Shown in pieces: positions 20,700 to 31,798 of a stretch of DNA of 64,000 nt. The stretch is taken from contig CAWKAN010000029.1 in the NCBI GenBank assembly GCA_963847615.1, forward strand, positions 1 through 64,000, in the 5' to 3' direction. The DNA is from Palsa-883 sp963847615 (lineage in GTDB: Bacteria; Pseudomonadota; Alphaproteobacteria; Acetobacterales; Acetobacteraceae). The position numbers and the translations under genes were made by a program. A model generated the notes under the pieces. It searched no databases, was not told the origin of the DNA, and saw nothing but the letters and a program-made list of their open reading frames with translations. How positions within the stretch are numbered: the stretch's first letter is position 1; each line of letters opens with the position of its first letter.

Positions 20700-21401
20700 T
20701 CAGCCCAACCGGGGATCGGGCACGCGGGCGGCCACCAGCACGTCCACCGCCGCCGCGCCCGCCGCCAGCAGCGCGCCGGCGCAGGCATTGGCGGTAGCGC
20801 CCGAGGTCATCACGTCGTCGATCAGCAGCACCCGTCGCCCGGCCAGGCCGACGACGCGCGAGGCGCGCACCGCGAAGACGCCGGCGACCTCGGCCCCGCG
20901 CTCGGCGGCGGATTTGGCGCCCAGGCTGGCGGTGGCGCGGGTGCGCACCAGCGCATCGGGCAGCATCGGCTTGCGCGCCGCGCGGGCCAGGCCGCGGGCC
21001 AGCAGCACCGCCTGGTTGTAACGGCGCAGGAACAGCCGGCGGCGGTGCAGCGGCACGGGAACCAGCACGTCGGCCTGGCGCAGCAGCGCGGCGCCGGCGC
21101 GCGCCATGTGGGGCACCAGGGTCCAGGCGATCTCGGTGCGGTCGGCGTGCTTGAACGGCAGCAGCAGGCGCCTGGTCTGGCTGTCGTAGCGCAACGCGGC
21201 GCGCGCCCGGTCGAACGCCGGCGGGGTGTCGCGGCAGGCGGGACACAACCGGTCCGGCCCGCCCTGCGCGGCGCTGGCGAACGGCACGCCGCAGCGCGCG
21301 CAGCAGGGCTCGGTGATGAAGCCGGTCAGGCGGAAGCAATCGACGCAGAGCTGGCGCTGCTCGGTGACCGGTTCGCCGCAACACACGCAGTGCGGCGGCA
21401 A
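20700..21401 (-). CDS. ComF family phosphoribosyltransferase-like protein
   Basis: ComF-like proteins couple a zinc ribbon to a type I phosphoribosyltransferase fold and are linked to DNA uptake. The N-terminus has CVCCGEPV...CVDCF, CARCGVPF and CPACRD zinc-ligand pairs; the C-terminus has the PRPP loop VLLIDDVMTSGATANA and ends PRLG. The frame is open upstream with residues LTGGLAQGIRQAGQAALDLA, which look conserved, so translation may begin upstream of the TTG at 21401, near the rhodanese stop. In related genomes comF usually precedes grxC; here about 10 kb separates them. Confidence 0.9.
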   Translation of the reverse strand: MPPHCVCCGEPVTEQRQLCVDCFRLTGFITEPCCARCGVPFASAAQGGPDRLCPACRDTPPAFDRARAALRYDSQTRRLLLPFKHADRTEIAWTLVPHMARAGAALLRQADVLVPVPLHRRRLFLRRYNQAVLLARGLARAARKPMLPDALVRTRATASLGAKSAAERGAEVAGVFAVRASRVVGLAGRRVLLIDDVMTSGATANACAGALLAAGAAAVDVLVAARVPDPRLG

Positions 21402-21474
21402 TGCCAGGTCGAGCGCCGCCTGGCCGGCCTGGCGTATCCCCTGGGCCAGGCCGCCGGTCAGGCGCCGCAGCAGC

Positions 21475-23091
21475 TCAGGCGGCGTGGGACGGCTCGCCCG
21501 CGGCTGACGGTGCCATGCCGAAATGCACGGTGCCGTCGCGCTTGATCTCGTTCACCAGGTCGATCTCCCAGGACAGGTAGGCGTGCATCGCCTCCTCGAT
21601 GCCGGTGTTGCGGTCGTACGGGCGCAGGTGGCAGTCGACGCAGGCCTCGTCGGGCGGCGCGGTGCGGTCCTTCACCAGGGGGCGGCCATGGGCGTGCCAA
21701 AGCGCGGTGCCGCCGTCCAGCGCCGCCACCTCGCCGGTGGTCAGGCCGCGCAGTTCCGGCAGCGCCAGGCGCGCCAGCCTGCCGTCGGGCGAGGTCGCGA
21801 CCACGTGGCGGGCGCCGGCCAGCCGCGGCGCCAGCGCATCCAGCCGGGTGCGGATGCCCCAGAGCGCGCCGGGGATGTGGCCGTCGCGGTAATCGACGCT
21901 GCGCGCCAGGTCGACCACGACGGTCCCCGCGCCGGCATCCAGCAGCCGCACCAGGCCCGGCACGTCGATATTGGGGGAAGCAACCGCCAACTCGGGGATG
22001 GGCCTGGCCGGCGCGCCGCTGTCGCGCACCGCCGCCAGCCCGCCAGCGACGACGAACACGTCGCGATGCCCCATCAGCCGCAGCCACGCCGCCGACATCA
22101 GCGCCCGGGCGCCGGTGTCATCCAGCAGCACGATGCGCGCGCCGCGCACGCCGATCCAGCGGTCGGTCGCCTGCACCAGCTGTCCGCCCGGCGCGTTCAG
22201 GCTGCTGGGGCGATGATCGGCGCGGTATTCCGCCGGGTCGCGCACATCCAGCACATAGAGCGAGCGGGCCGGGTCTGCCGCGAAGGCGGCCAACTGCGCG
22301 GGCTCGATCGTGCGCACGCCGGAGGCTTCGGCGAACTGCCGCGCCCGCTCCAGCGCGAGCGGCAGCGATTTCGGCGTGCCCGGGGCGAACCGCTCGGCCC
22401 GGCCGCGCTCGCAGCGCAGCCCGGCCAACTCCCAGCCCATCGTGCCGTTGCGCAGCGCCACCACCTTGTTGGGGATGCCGGCGCGGCGCAGGCTCTCGGC
22501 GCCCATGATGCTGCGGGTGCGCCCGGCGCAGTTCACCACCACCAGGGTGTTCGGATCGGGCGCGATGTCGCCGATGCGGTAGACCAGCTCGCCGCCCGGC
22601 ACGCTGATCCCCCGGGGGATCGACATGCGGGTGAACTCCTCCAGGGTACGGCTGTCCAGCACGACCATGTCGCGCCCGGAGTCGAGCCAGGCCTTCAGCT
22701 CCGGCGGGTCGACGCTTTCGGTGCCGTAGTGGTGCTCGACCCACTCGCCGAACGCCTTGGACGGCACGTTGACGCCGCTGAACAGCACGTAGCCCGCCGC
22801 CGCCCAGGCCTTGGTGCCACCTTCCAGCACGGCGACGTCGGTGCAGCCGTCCGCCTCCAGCCACGCGGCGAGGCGCTCGGCCAGGCCGCGCCCGTCGTCG
22901 GTGCAGACGATCCGTGTGCCGCGCCGGGGCAGCAGCGCGCGGGCGCGCAGTTCGACCTGCGAGAGCGGGCAAGGGATGGACCAGAACAGGTGCGAGGCGC
23001 CGAACTCCCCCTCCTCGCGCGCGTCCAGCAGCGCGAGTTCCGCCCCGTCGGTGATCCAGCCACGCAAGGTGGCCGCATTTATGCGTTTCAT
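21475..23091 (-). CDS. Protein of four tandem rhodanese-like domains
   Basis: The 538-residue protein has four rhodanese folds: roughly 1-115, 130-235, 260-370 and 375-480. Domain 2 keeps a full active-site loop VVNCAGRTRS with the sulfur-carrying Cys. Domain 1 has Cys in IVCTDDGRG. Domains 3 (LLDDTGARA) and 4 (ATSPDGRLA) lack it and are probably structural. The family handles persulfide sulfur. The tail (DEACVDCHLRPYDRNTG, then EAMHAYLSWEIDLV) is characteristic of a subset of these proteins. It is transcribed ahead of comF and divergently from the methyltransferase. Confidence 0.88.
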   Translation of the reverse strand: MKRINAATLRGWITDGAELALLDAREEGEFGASHLFWSIPCPLSQVELRARALLPRRGTRIVCTDDGRGLAERLAAWLEADGCTDVAVLEGGTKAWAAAGYVLFSGVNVPSKAFGEWVEHHYGTESVDPPELKAWLDSGRDMVVLDSRTLEEFTRMSIPRGISVPGGELVYRIGDIAPDPNTLVVVNCAGRTRSIMGAESLRRAGIPNKVVALRNGTMGWELAGLRCERGRAERFAPGTPKSLPLALERARQFAEASGVRTIEPAQLAAFAADPARSLYVLDVRDPAEYRADHRPSSLNAPGGQLVQATDRWIGVRGARIVLLDDTGARALMSAAWLRLMGHRDVFVVAGGLAAVRDSGAPARPIPELAVASPNIDVPGLVRLLDAGAGTVVVDLARSVDYRDGHIPGALWGIRTRLDALAPRLAGARHVVATSPDGRLARLALPELRGLTTGEVAALDGGTALWHAHGRPLVKDRTAPPDEACVDCHLRPYDRNTGIEEAMHAYLSWEIDLVNEIKRDGTVHFGMAPSAAGEPSHAA

Positions 23092-23155
23092 GCAGGGAAC
23101 CTAGGCACGTGGCGCGGCGCTTGGCAACGCCACACGCCGGGCGCACATCGGCGCG

Positions 23156-24013
23156 ATGGACAGTGAGATGCTGGTGTTCGACCGCGCCGCCGTGCGCCGC
23201 CACCGCGACCGCGCCGCGACGACCGTGGCGCGCGTCGCCGACGTGCTGCGCGATGCGGCCGAGCGGCTGCTCGACCGGCTGGACGACACCACGCGCCGCT
23301 TCTCCCGCGCGCTGGATGTCGGCGGCCGCGGCGTGGTGGCGCCGCTGCTGCGCACGCGCGGCATCGAGGCGGTGAGCTGCGACCTGTCGCCGGCGATCGC
23401 CGCCGGCAACGGCGGTTACGCGGTCGCCGCCGACGAGGAGTTCCTGCCCTTCGCCCCCGGCAGCTTCGACCTGGTCGTCGCCAGCCTGTCGCTGCACTGG
23501 GTCAACGATCTGCCCGGCGCGCTGATCCAGTTGCGCCGGGTGCTGCGCCCGGACGGGCTGCTGCTGGCCAGCCTGCCGGCGCTCGGCACGCTGGGCGAAC
23601 TGCGCCAGGCGTTGACCGCGGCCGAGGCGGCGCTGACCGGCGGCGCCGCGCCCCGCGTCTCGCCGTTCCCCGAGCTAGGGGATTGCGCGGCCCTGCTGCA
23701 ACGCGCCGGCTTCGCGCTGCCGGTGGCCGATGCCGAGGAGCTCACGCTGCTCTACGCCGACCCCTTGGCGCTGCTGCGCGACCTGCGCGACGCGGGGGAG
23801 ACGAACGCGGTGCGGCTGCGCGACCGGCGCATCCCGCCGCGGGCGCTGTTCCCCGCCGCGCTGGCGCTTCTGGCGCAGCGGGACGGTCGCGTCGCGGCAC
23901 GGCTGCGTCTGGCGATGCTGACCGGCTGGGCGCCGGCGCCGAGCCAACCGAAGCCCGCCGCACGCGGCAGCGGCCAGGTGCCGCTGGCCGATGCGCTGAA
24001 GGGGTCGGCGTAA
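23156..24013 (+). CDS. Class I SAM-dependent methyltransferase (BioC/NDUFAF5-like)
   Basis: The 285-residue enzyme has the SAM-binding ALDVGGRG loop (a variant of DxGxGxG), VSCDLSPAIA, FDLVVASLSLHWVNDLPGAL and LRPDGLLLASL. The arrangement matches the BioC/NDUFAF5 group, and genes of this type are often found divergent to comF in alphaproteobacteria. Substrate is unknown; NDUFAF5-like members hydroxylate an arginine of complex I rather than methylate. The gene abuts a transposase remnant at its 3' end, only seven bases after the stop. Confidence 0.85.
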   Translation: MDSEMLVFDRAAVRRHRDRAATTVARVADVLRDAAERLLDRLDDTTRRFSRALDVGGRGVVAPLLRTRGIEAVSCDLSPAIAAGNGGYAVAADEEFLPFAPGSFDLVVASLSLHWVNDLPGALIQLRRVLRPDGLLLASLPALGTLGELRQALTAAEAALTGGAAPRVSPFPELGDCAALLQRAGFALPVADAEELTLLYADPLALLRDLRDAGETNAVRLRDRRIPPRALFPAALALLAQRDGRVAARLRLAMLTGWAPAPSQPKPAARGSGQVPLADALKGSA

Positions 24014-24019
24014 GCCAGG

Positions 24020-24862
24020 TCAAGCCGCGCGGTCGGGGCATGATGAGCGGATAAGCTCGACTTTATCGAACGACGCGGCATAGGCGAGAGCGTTTGCGGC
24101 GCGGTCCCACAACTGGCGGGGAATTTTGATGCTGCCCCGGTGGCACCGGGACATGAAAGAAACCTGATGGTGCCAGATCTGGCGGCGCACGGCGGCGATG
24201 GCATCGGTGAAGGTGCAGTGCGATTTGGGGTACCAGGCAGCGGTCGCGGGAACCAGCGGGGTTTCGGCGGTGAGGTCATGCGCCCAGAGAGTAACCAGTG
24301 AGAACAGGCCAAGCAGGGCCGGGGTGGTCCGCATGATGGCGAGGTCGGACCACTGCCGTTGGGTTTCGACGCCGAGATGGGCACGGGTCTCCTGAAAGGT
24401 GACTTCCAACTGCCACCGCGCGACGAACCACTGAAGGATATCGACGGGGGCGGCGTCGAGATCGGTGCAGAGGAAGGCTTGCGGCGGTAGTTCGCCGCGC
24501 GGATCACGCACCAGCAGCCAGCGAATGGGCACAGCGGGCGAGCCGCCACGGTACCAAACGGCGGTACCTGTGGCGATCTCAACGACACGATTGGTGCGGC
24601 CGTACCAGAGAGTGACGGTGTGGCGTTGCCAAACCGTGCCGGCATCGTGCAGCACTTGCGTCAGTGTGAGCAGGCGCTTGCCCCCGCCTTCGCAGGCGCT
24701 TGCCCTTGACCGCCGGCCGTCCGCGGCCCGGTCGTCTGGGTGGTGCGGGCGCATAAAGATTGGCGTCGAGGCGCAGTCGGGTGACGACACTGACATAGTT
24801 TCGGACGGCGCCGAGGAATTCGATGGCGGCGAACGCAGTGTCGCCGAGGTGGCTTATATCTG
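24020..24862 (-). pseudogene. IS701/IS4-like transposase, 5'-truncated and frameshifted
   Basis: Minus-strand reading gives SHLGDTAFAAIEFLGAVRNY, VSVVTRLRLDANLYAPAPP and then, in another frame, LTLTQVLHDAG, FVARWQLEVTFQETRAHLG and VETQRQWSDLAIMRTTPALL, all typical of IS701-type DDE transposases. The frame break sits near 24690, where GGCAAGCGCCTGC occurs twice 22 bp apart, consistent with a small duplication. The N-terminal third is missing. The fragment ends close to the 3' end of tRNA-fMet. Confidence 0.75.
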
Positions 24863-24882
24863 ATTGGTTTCATTGGGAAATT

Positions 24883-24959
<77 letters not shown>

Positions 24960-25004
24960 GTTGTAGCTGCGATCGCCCCCATGGGGTGGTGGGCGGGTTT
25001 TGCC

Positions 25005-25049
25005 CTCGGGATATTGCCCCTCGGGATATTCCCCCTCGGACTATTGCCC
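25005..25049. repeat. Three 15-bp tandem repeats
   Basis: Units CTCGGGATATTGCCC, CTCGGGATATTCCCC and CTCGGACTATTGCCC are exactly contiguous in the spacer between 5S rRNA and tRNA-fMet. Role unknown; possibly involved in rRNA operon processing. Confidence 0.8.
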
Positions 25050-25107
25050 TGGGGGTATTTCCTTGAGGGTTTTCCGGTGTGCGTTTCCCCTGGGGGATGG
25101 GTTGGAA

Positions 25108-25226
25108 GACCTGGCGGCGACCTACTCTCCCGTGCCTTAGGACACAGGTACCATGGGCGCTGGGGATTTTCACGGCCGAGTTCGGGATGGGATCGGGTGC
25201 GGGCTCCCCGCGATGACCACCAGGTC
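25108..25226 (-). rRNA. rrf: 5S ribosomal RNA
   Basis: The minus strand holds GTGGTCATCGCGGGGAGC near the 5' end, ACCCGATCCCATCCCGAACT in the conserved loop B/C region and GGAGAGTAGGTCGCCGCCAG near the 3' end, with complementary ends. Boundaries are accurate to a few bases. Confidence 0.95.
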
Positions 25227-25240
25227 GTCCAACCCATCCC

Positions 25241-25472
25241 AGTCGTCCGGTTGTCAGTCGTCGGTTGTCAGACGAACCGGCCGGACGGCCTGGGGGGTGG
25301 GGTTCTGGTGTCGGTTCCCGGGATCGCGACCGCCGTGCTTGCGCCGGCGGTTGCTCCTGGGGGGTCTGTTGTGTGGCTGGGCGACGGGGGATGATTTCCA
25401 TGCATGGTGTGTCAGCGGACGGCGCGTCACGTGCTTTGCGGCAACCTGACGACTGTCAACTGACGACTGAGT
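25241..25472. repeat. Inverted heptad-repeat arms in the 23S-5S spacer
   Basis: The spacer contains CAGTCGTCCGGTTGTCAGTC (25241-25260) and, at its far side, CTGTCAACTGACGACTGAG (25453-25471). These are near inverted matches built of 7-base units such as TCAGTCG/TCAGTTG. They resemble the arms bordering the 23S intervening sequence and probably form a processing stem. Confidence 0.6.
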
Positions 25473-25591
25473 CTTGAGCTCTATCGGGCGATTAGGACCG
25501 GTTAGCTACGAGCGTTACCGCCCTTCCACATCCGGCCTATTGACGTGATGGTCTTTCACGGCCCTCGGGGAGACATAGTTTAGAGGAGGGT

Positions 25592-25623
<32 letters not shown>

Positions 25624-25769
25624 TCCGTACTTAGCTACCCGGCTGTGCCACTGGCGTGACAACCGGTCCACCAGAGGTACGTCCATCCCGGTCCTCTCGT
25701 ACTGGGGACAGCGCCTCGCAAGTCTCCTTCACCCACGGCAGATAGGGACCGAACTGTCTCACGACGTTC

Positions 25770-25882
<113 letters not shown>

Positions 25883-25914
25883 GACTCTTGGGGGAGATCA
25901 GCCTGTTATCCCTA

Positions 25915-25950
<36 letters not shown>

Positions 25951-26092
25951 GCGGGACCACCGGATCACTATGGCCGACTTTCGTCTCTGCTCGAGCTGTC
26001 ACTCTCGCAGTCAGGCGGGCTTGTGCCATTGCACTCAGCAGCCGATGTCCGACCGGCCTGAGCCCACCATCGCGCGCCTCCGTTACATTTTG

Positions 26093-26123
<31 letters not shown>

Positions 26124-26378
26124 ATGCAGGGTCCCGGACCGGGATGACCGGTCGCGGTTAGATATCAGAAGCGCCCAGGGTGGTATTTCAAGGTTGGCTC
26201 CACCGAAGCTAGCGCCCCGGCTTCAAAGCCTCCCACCTATCCTACACAGTGCTCTCCTAATACCACTGCAAAGCTGCAGTAAAGGTTCATAGGGTCTTTC
26301 CGTCTGACCGCGGGTACCCCGCATCTTCACGGGGAATTCAATTTCGCTGAGCCGATGCTGGAGACAGTGGGGAAGTCG

Positions 26379-26469
<91 letters not shown>

Positions 26470-26846
26470 AATTCGGTGCTTGCACACCTCCTCTTAACCT
26501 TCCGGCACCGGGCAGGCGTCAGACCCTATACGTCGTCTCTCGACTTCGCAGAGCCCTGTGTTTTTACTAAACAGTCGCCACCCCCTGCTCTGTGCCACCC
26601 GCCACTGGTTGCCCAGCGACAGGTCTCGCTTATCCCGAAGTTACGCGAGCAATTTGCCTAGTTCCTTCAGCATCGTTCTCTCAAGCGCCTTGGTATACTC
26701 TACCAGTCCACCTGTGTCGGTTTCGGGTACGGTCTATACGCCAGAGCTGTTTCCTGGAACGATCCACGAGCCTGGGCAATCCGATAAGCCCAGACAAGAC
26801 TTCACGTTCGTCACTTCTGGCAGGCCCAGGAATATTGACCTGGTTC

Positions 26847-26879
<33 letters not shown>

Positions 26880-27045
26880 GCCGGCTCACCCTGCGCGGAT
26901 TAACCTTGCGCAGGAACCCTTGGACTTTCGGCGACAGAGTTTCTCACTCTGTTTGTCGCTACTCATGTCAGCATTCGCACTTCCGATACCTCCAGCGCCC
27001 CTCACGGGTACACCTTCACAGGCCTACGGAACGCTCCGCTACCGC

Positions 27046-27487
27046 TCAGTTGTCAGTTGTCAGTTTTCAGTTTTCAGACAAGTGCGCCCGCAGCCCTTGC
27101 AGCATGCGCGCGATCTCCGAGAGCTCGGACTGCCACGCCTGCGACGTCGCGGGCGGGACCAGGTCGAGATCCGCGGCGTAGCAGCACCACAACCGGGCCT
27201 CGTCGGCCGAACCCAACGCCATGGTGACATAGCGACGGAATTCCGCGTCCGAGCCTGGCTCCCGGCCCGCACCCTCCACCAGCAGGGCACACACCGACTT
27301 GGACGCGCGCCGCAACTGATCGGCCACACCCCCATACTGCTCCACCCGCGGCCAACCGAGGCTGGCCCGGTGCAGATCGAGCGACAACCGATAAGCGCGC
27401 TGAAACACCTTCAACGCCCACACATCCCCGGCCATCACCCACCCAACCTTCTTGTCTGACAACTGGAAACTGACAACTGACAACTGA
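27046..27487 (-). other. 23S rRNA intervening sequence bounded by heptad inverted repeats
   Basis: The 442-bp insertion is delimited by 37-bp arms at 27046-27082 and 27451-27487 that are inverted complements apart from two mismatches. The arms are tandem 7-mers (TCAGTTG/TCAGTTT). rRNA homology stops and resumes exactly at the arms. The long stem is the expected RNase III substrate. The insert holds one gene on the rRNA strand. Confidence 0.92.
27067..27435 (-). CDS. 23S rRNA-associated four-helix-bundle protein (S23/IVP)
   Basis: The 122-residue protein starts MAGDVWALKVFQRAYRLSLD, then DLHRASLGWPRVEQYGGVAD and QLRRASKSVCALLVEGAG, which is the pattern of the four-helix-bundle family encoded in 23S intervening sequences and elsewhere. 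Later helices include RYVTMALGSADEARLWCCYA. Its role is unknown; the family is suspected of nucleic-acid binding. ATG at 27435 is preferred over a TTG 16 codons upstream inside the repeat arm. The stop lies within the other arm, so the gene fills the insertion. It can only be transcribed with the rRNA. Confidence 0.88.
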   Translation of the reverse strand: MAGDVWALKVFQRAYRLSLDLHRASLGWPRVEQYGGVADQLRRASKSVCALLVEGAGREPGSDAEFRRYVTMALGSADEARLWCCYAADLDLVPPATSQAWQSELSEIARMLQGLRAHLSEN

Positions 27488-27547
27488 ACCCACAGCTTCG
27501 GTACGTGGCTTGAGCCCCGTTACATCTTCGGCGCAGGATTTCTATTA

Positions 27548-27605
<58 letters not shown>

Positions 27606-28209
27606 TTGTTTAGGAATTCCCACATCCTTTCCCACTTAGCCACGATTTGGGGACCTTAGCTGGTGGTCTGGGCTGTTTCCCTCTCGACGACGGACCTTAG
27701 CACCCGCCGTCTGTCTGCCGCGCTATACGCCTCGGTATTCGGAGTTTGGTTAGGTTTGGTAAGTCTTTGGGACCCCCTAGCCCATCCAGTGCTCTACCCC
27801 CGAGGGTAAACACACGACGATCTACCTCAATAGATTTCGCGGAGAACCAGCTATTTCCGAGTTTGATTGGCCTTTCACCCCTAGCCACAGCTCATCTCCG
27901 ACTTTTTCAACAGGCGTGAGTTCGGTCCTCCAGTGGGTGTTACCCCACCTTCAACCTGGCCATGGCTAGATCACTCGGTTTCGGGTCTTCCGCCCGCGAC
28001 TGAACGCCCTGTTCAAACTCGCTTTCGCTGCGCCTACACCTACCGGCTTAAGCTCGCCGCGAACGGAAACTCGCTGACCCATTATACAAAAGGTACGCTG
28101 TCACGGTACCAACATGCAGGTGTTGCCACTCGCATGCACGACCGCTCCAACTGCTTGTAGGCATTCGGTTTCAGGTCTATTTCACTCCCCTCGTCGGGGT
28201 GCTTTTCAC

Positions 28210-28241
<32 letters not shown>

Positions 28242-28455
28242 ACCAGGGAGTATTTAGGCTTGGAGGGTGGTCCCCCCATGTTCAGACAGGATTTCACGTG
28301 TCCCGCCCTACTCAAGGATCCACACAACCCATACGCATACGGGGCTGTCACCCGCTACGGCCGGCCTTTCCAGACCGTTCTGCTTAAGTCATGTAAACCA
28401 CTGGCCTGTTCCGCTTTCGCTCGCCACTACTCGCGGAATCTCGGTTGATGTCTTT

Positions 28456-28492
<37 letters not shown>

Positions 28493-28675
28493 GCCTCGTT
28501 ACACTATGGATTCATGTAACGATACCCCAAAGGGGTGGGTTGCCCCATTCGGATATCCACGGATCAAAGCCTGCTCGCGGCTCCCCGTGGCTTTTCGCAG
28601 CGTGCCACGTCCTTCATCGCCTCCTGGTGCCAAGGCATCCACCGAATGCCCTTCTCTTGCTCAAGATCGGCAGAC

Positions 28676-29227
28676 CTACCCCTCGCAGGGCAGGCCATCC
28701 ACCATGCACAGAAACCATCCCCAGTCCCAACCGTCAGATCGCGGCCGGCAGTTGTCAGCGACAACCGCGACCGGGCACCAACGCCGGAAGCCAAGAACGA
28801 TCCCGCACAAGGATCATCTTGCTCAGCACCACCAGATCCACCCCCCGTTCAAGTCGGGGCGACGGCATACCGGTGGCTTGCACACAACAGACGCCTCTGA
28901 ACACCTTGCCTCGGTCGCGGGAGGACCCGTCCCGAAGGACAGACCACATCCGGTCAGACATGCGACCAAGGCGCGCCCAGAGACGCACCAGAACCTGATT
29001 TACCCTGACAAAGATCATCCTCCGGCCTGCGCCGGAGGTCGCCCCCATGGGGGGGGCGCCGTCAACGGCATCGCCCAATGCCAGCCCAGAATACCCGTTC
29101 CCTCGAACGAGCGTCCCGCTACCGCATCGGCAACGCCGAACCGCTTGCTTCTCCGTGATACCGCCAGCGCGTCGCACCGGTCGCACCAATCACCTCGACA
29201 CCGCGCCGCCAGGTCCAACCCAGGGCA
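28676..29227 (-). other. 16S-23S internal spacer, part between tRNA-Ala and 23S
   Basis: No protein gene is supported; open frames here are spurious rRNA-spacer frames. It presumably contains the 23S processing-stem strand (GTTGTCGCTGACAACTGCC on the minus strand near 28750-28775). Confidence 0.6.
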
Positions 29228-29303
29228 TGGTGGAGGTGATCGGACTCGAACCGACGACCCCCTGCTTGCAAAGCAGGTGCTCTCCCAGCTGAGCTACACC
29301 CCC
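29228..29303 (-). tRNA. tRNA-Ala (TGC)
   Basis: 76-nt cloverleaf with CCA. Anticodon stem-loop CTGCTTTGCAAGCAG carries TGC, and the T-arm has GGTTCGAGTCC. Located in the 16S-23S spacer. Confidence 0.98.
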
Positions 29304-29340
29304 GAAACAGCGTTGCACCCCAAACAAGGCACAACCGACG

Positions 29341-29417
<77 letters not shown>

Positions 29418-29620
29418 CCAATGCTCAATGGCCGATCACCGCTGATCAACAACCACCAAACACTGTATCACGGGGAAGGGATACGCTGGCGGCGCCGATC
29501 GGCACCAGCCAAGCCTCAGGCCGCCCCCGGCATCCGCCAGGGACTTGTTCGGAGCTTCCCAAGGTCCAACTCCCCTGCCCGTCGCCGGGCAGCAAAGTCA
29601 AACCGTCAGGACGCGTCCTT

Positions 29621-31133
<1,513 letters not shown>

Positions 31134-31798
31134 TCTCCATCCCAATCCAGCAACCTCGGCCAAAACCAAAGCCACCAAACCAGAACTTCAACGAACAGAC
31201 CCAAACTCAACTGTCAGGACCCCCGGGCAACCCATCACTGGATCACCCAAGAATAACCTTCAAAGCGTTCGTAACGCATAAAAAGAATACGTATCCAACG
31301 CCCCAATCCAGCCAAGCCAGGCCAGCTCATAGCCAACCTGAACCTCAGCCAAACCAATCAGACAGCCCCACACTCGCGCGTGGAAATGTCCCAAGGACGC
31401 CGCCAACGTATCCCTTCCTAGCCTATGTGATTGTCAAAGAGCGAAACGACAACCGCCGTTGCATTCCGCATCTGCGAAACGCCCCGACAGCCCTGTTTGA
31501 ACAACTCGCACCATATCCTGGCGCGAACCCGGGAAGCTAGCGGAACCGTCGGCCTTTGGCAAGGCCCTCCGCCAGCGCAGGGAGGCTCATCTAGGCTTGC
31601 CGCCCGCGCCGGTCAACCCCCCTTCCATCGACCGCAGGCTGCCTTTTGGCGGGACGACGTGCCCTTGCGTCATGGCCGGGCCTGACCTGCCATCCGCGCC
31701 CGCACCGGTGCTACGTGACCGGCCGGCTCAGGCTAGCCATGGCGGCGGGAGGCAGCCCGGCTCGGCCAAAAAGACTGCCCGCGCCGCCGCGCCGTCCG
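31134..31798 (-). other. rRNA operon leader and upstream region
   Basis: No gene is supported. The portion next to 16S is the transcribed leader. A boxA-like antitermination element is annotated separately. I could not find a convincing -35/-10 pair further upstream. The segment 31560-31798 separates the operon from the epimerase gene. Confidence 0.5.
31431..31442 (-). promoter_or_regulatory. boxA-like antitermination element
   Basis: The minus strand reads GCTCTTTGACAA, one base from the Escherichia coli rrn boxA GCTCTTTAACAA. It is located about 300 bp upstream of 16S in the transcribed leader, as expected for Nus-dependent antitermination. Confidence 0.75.

Noticed and set aside
25005..25049. 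Possible CRISPR array in the rRNA spacer
   Set aside because: Only three 15-bp units, directly adjacent with no spacers, and no cas genes anywhere in the window.
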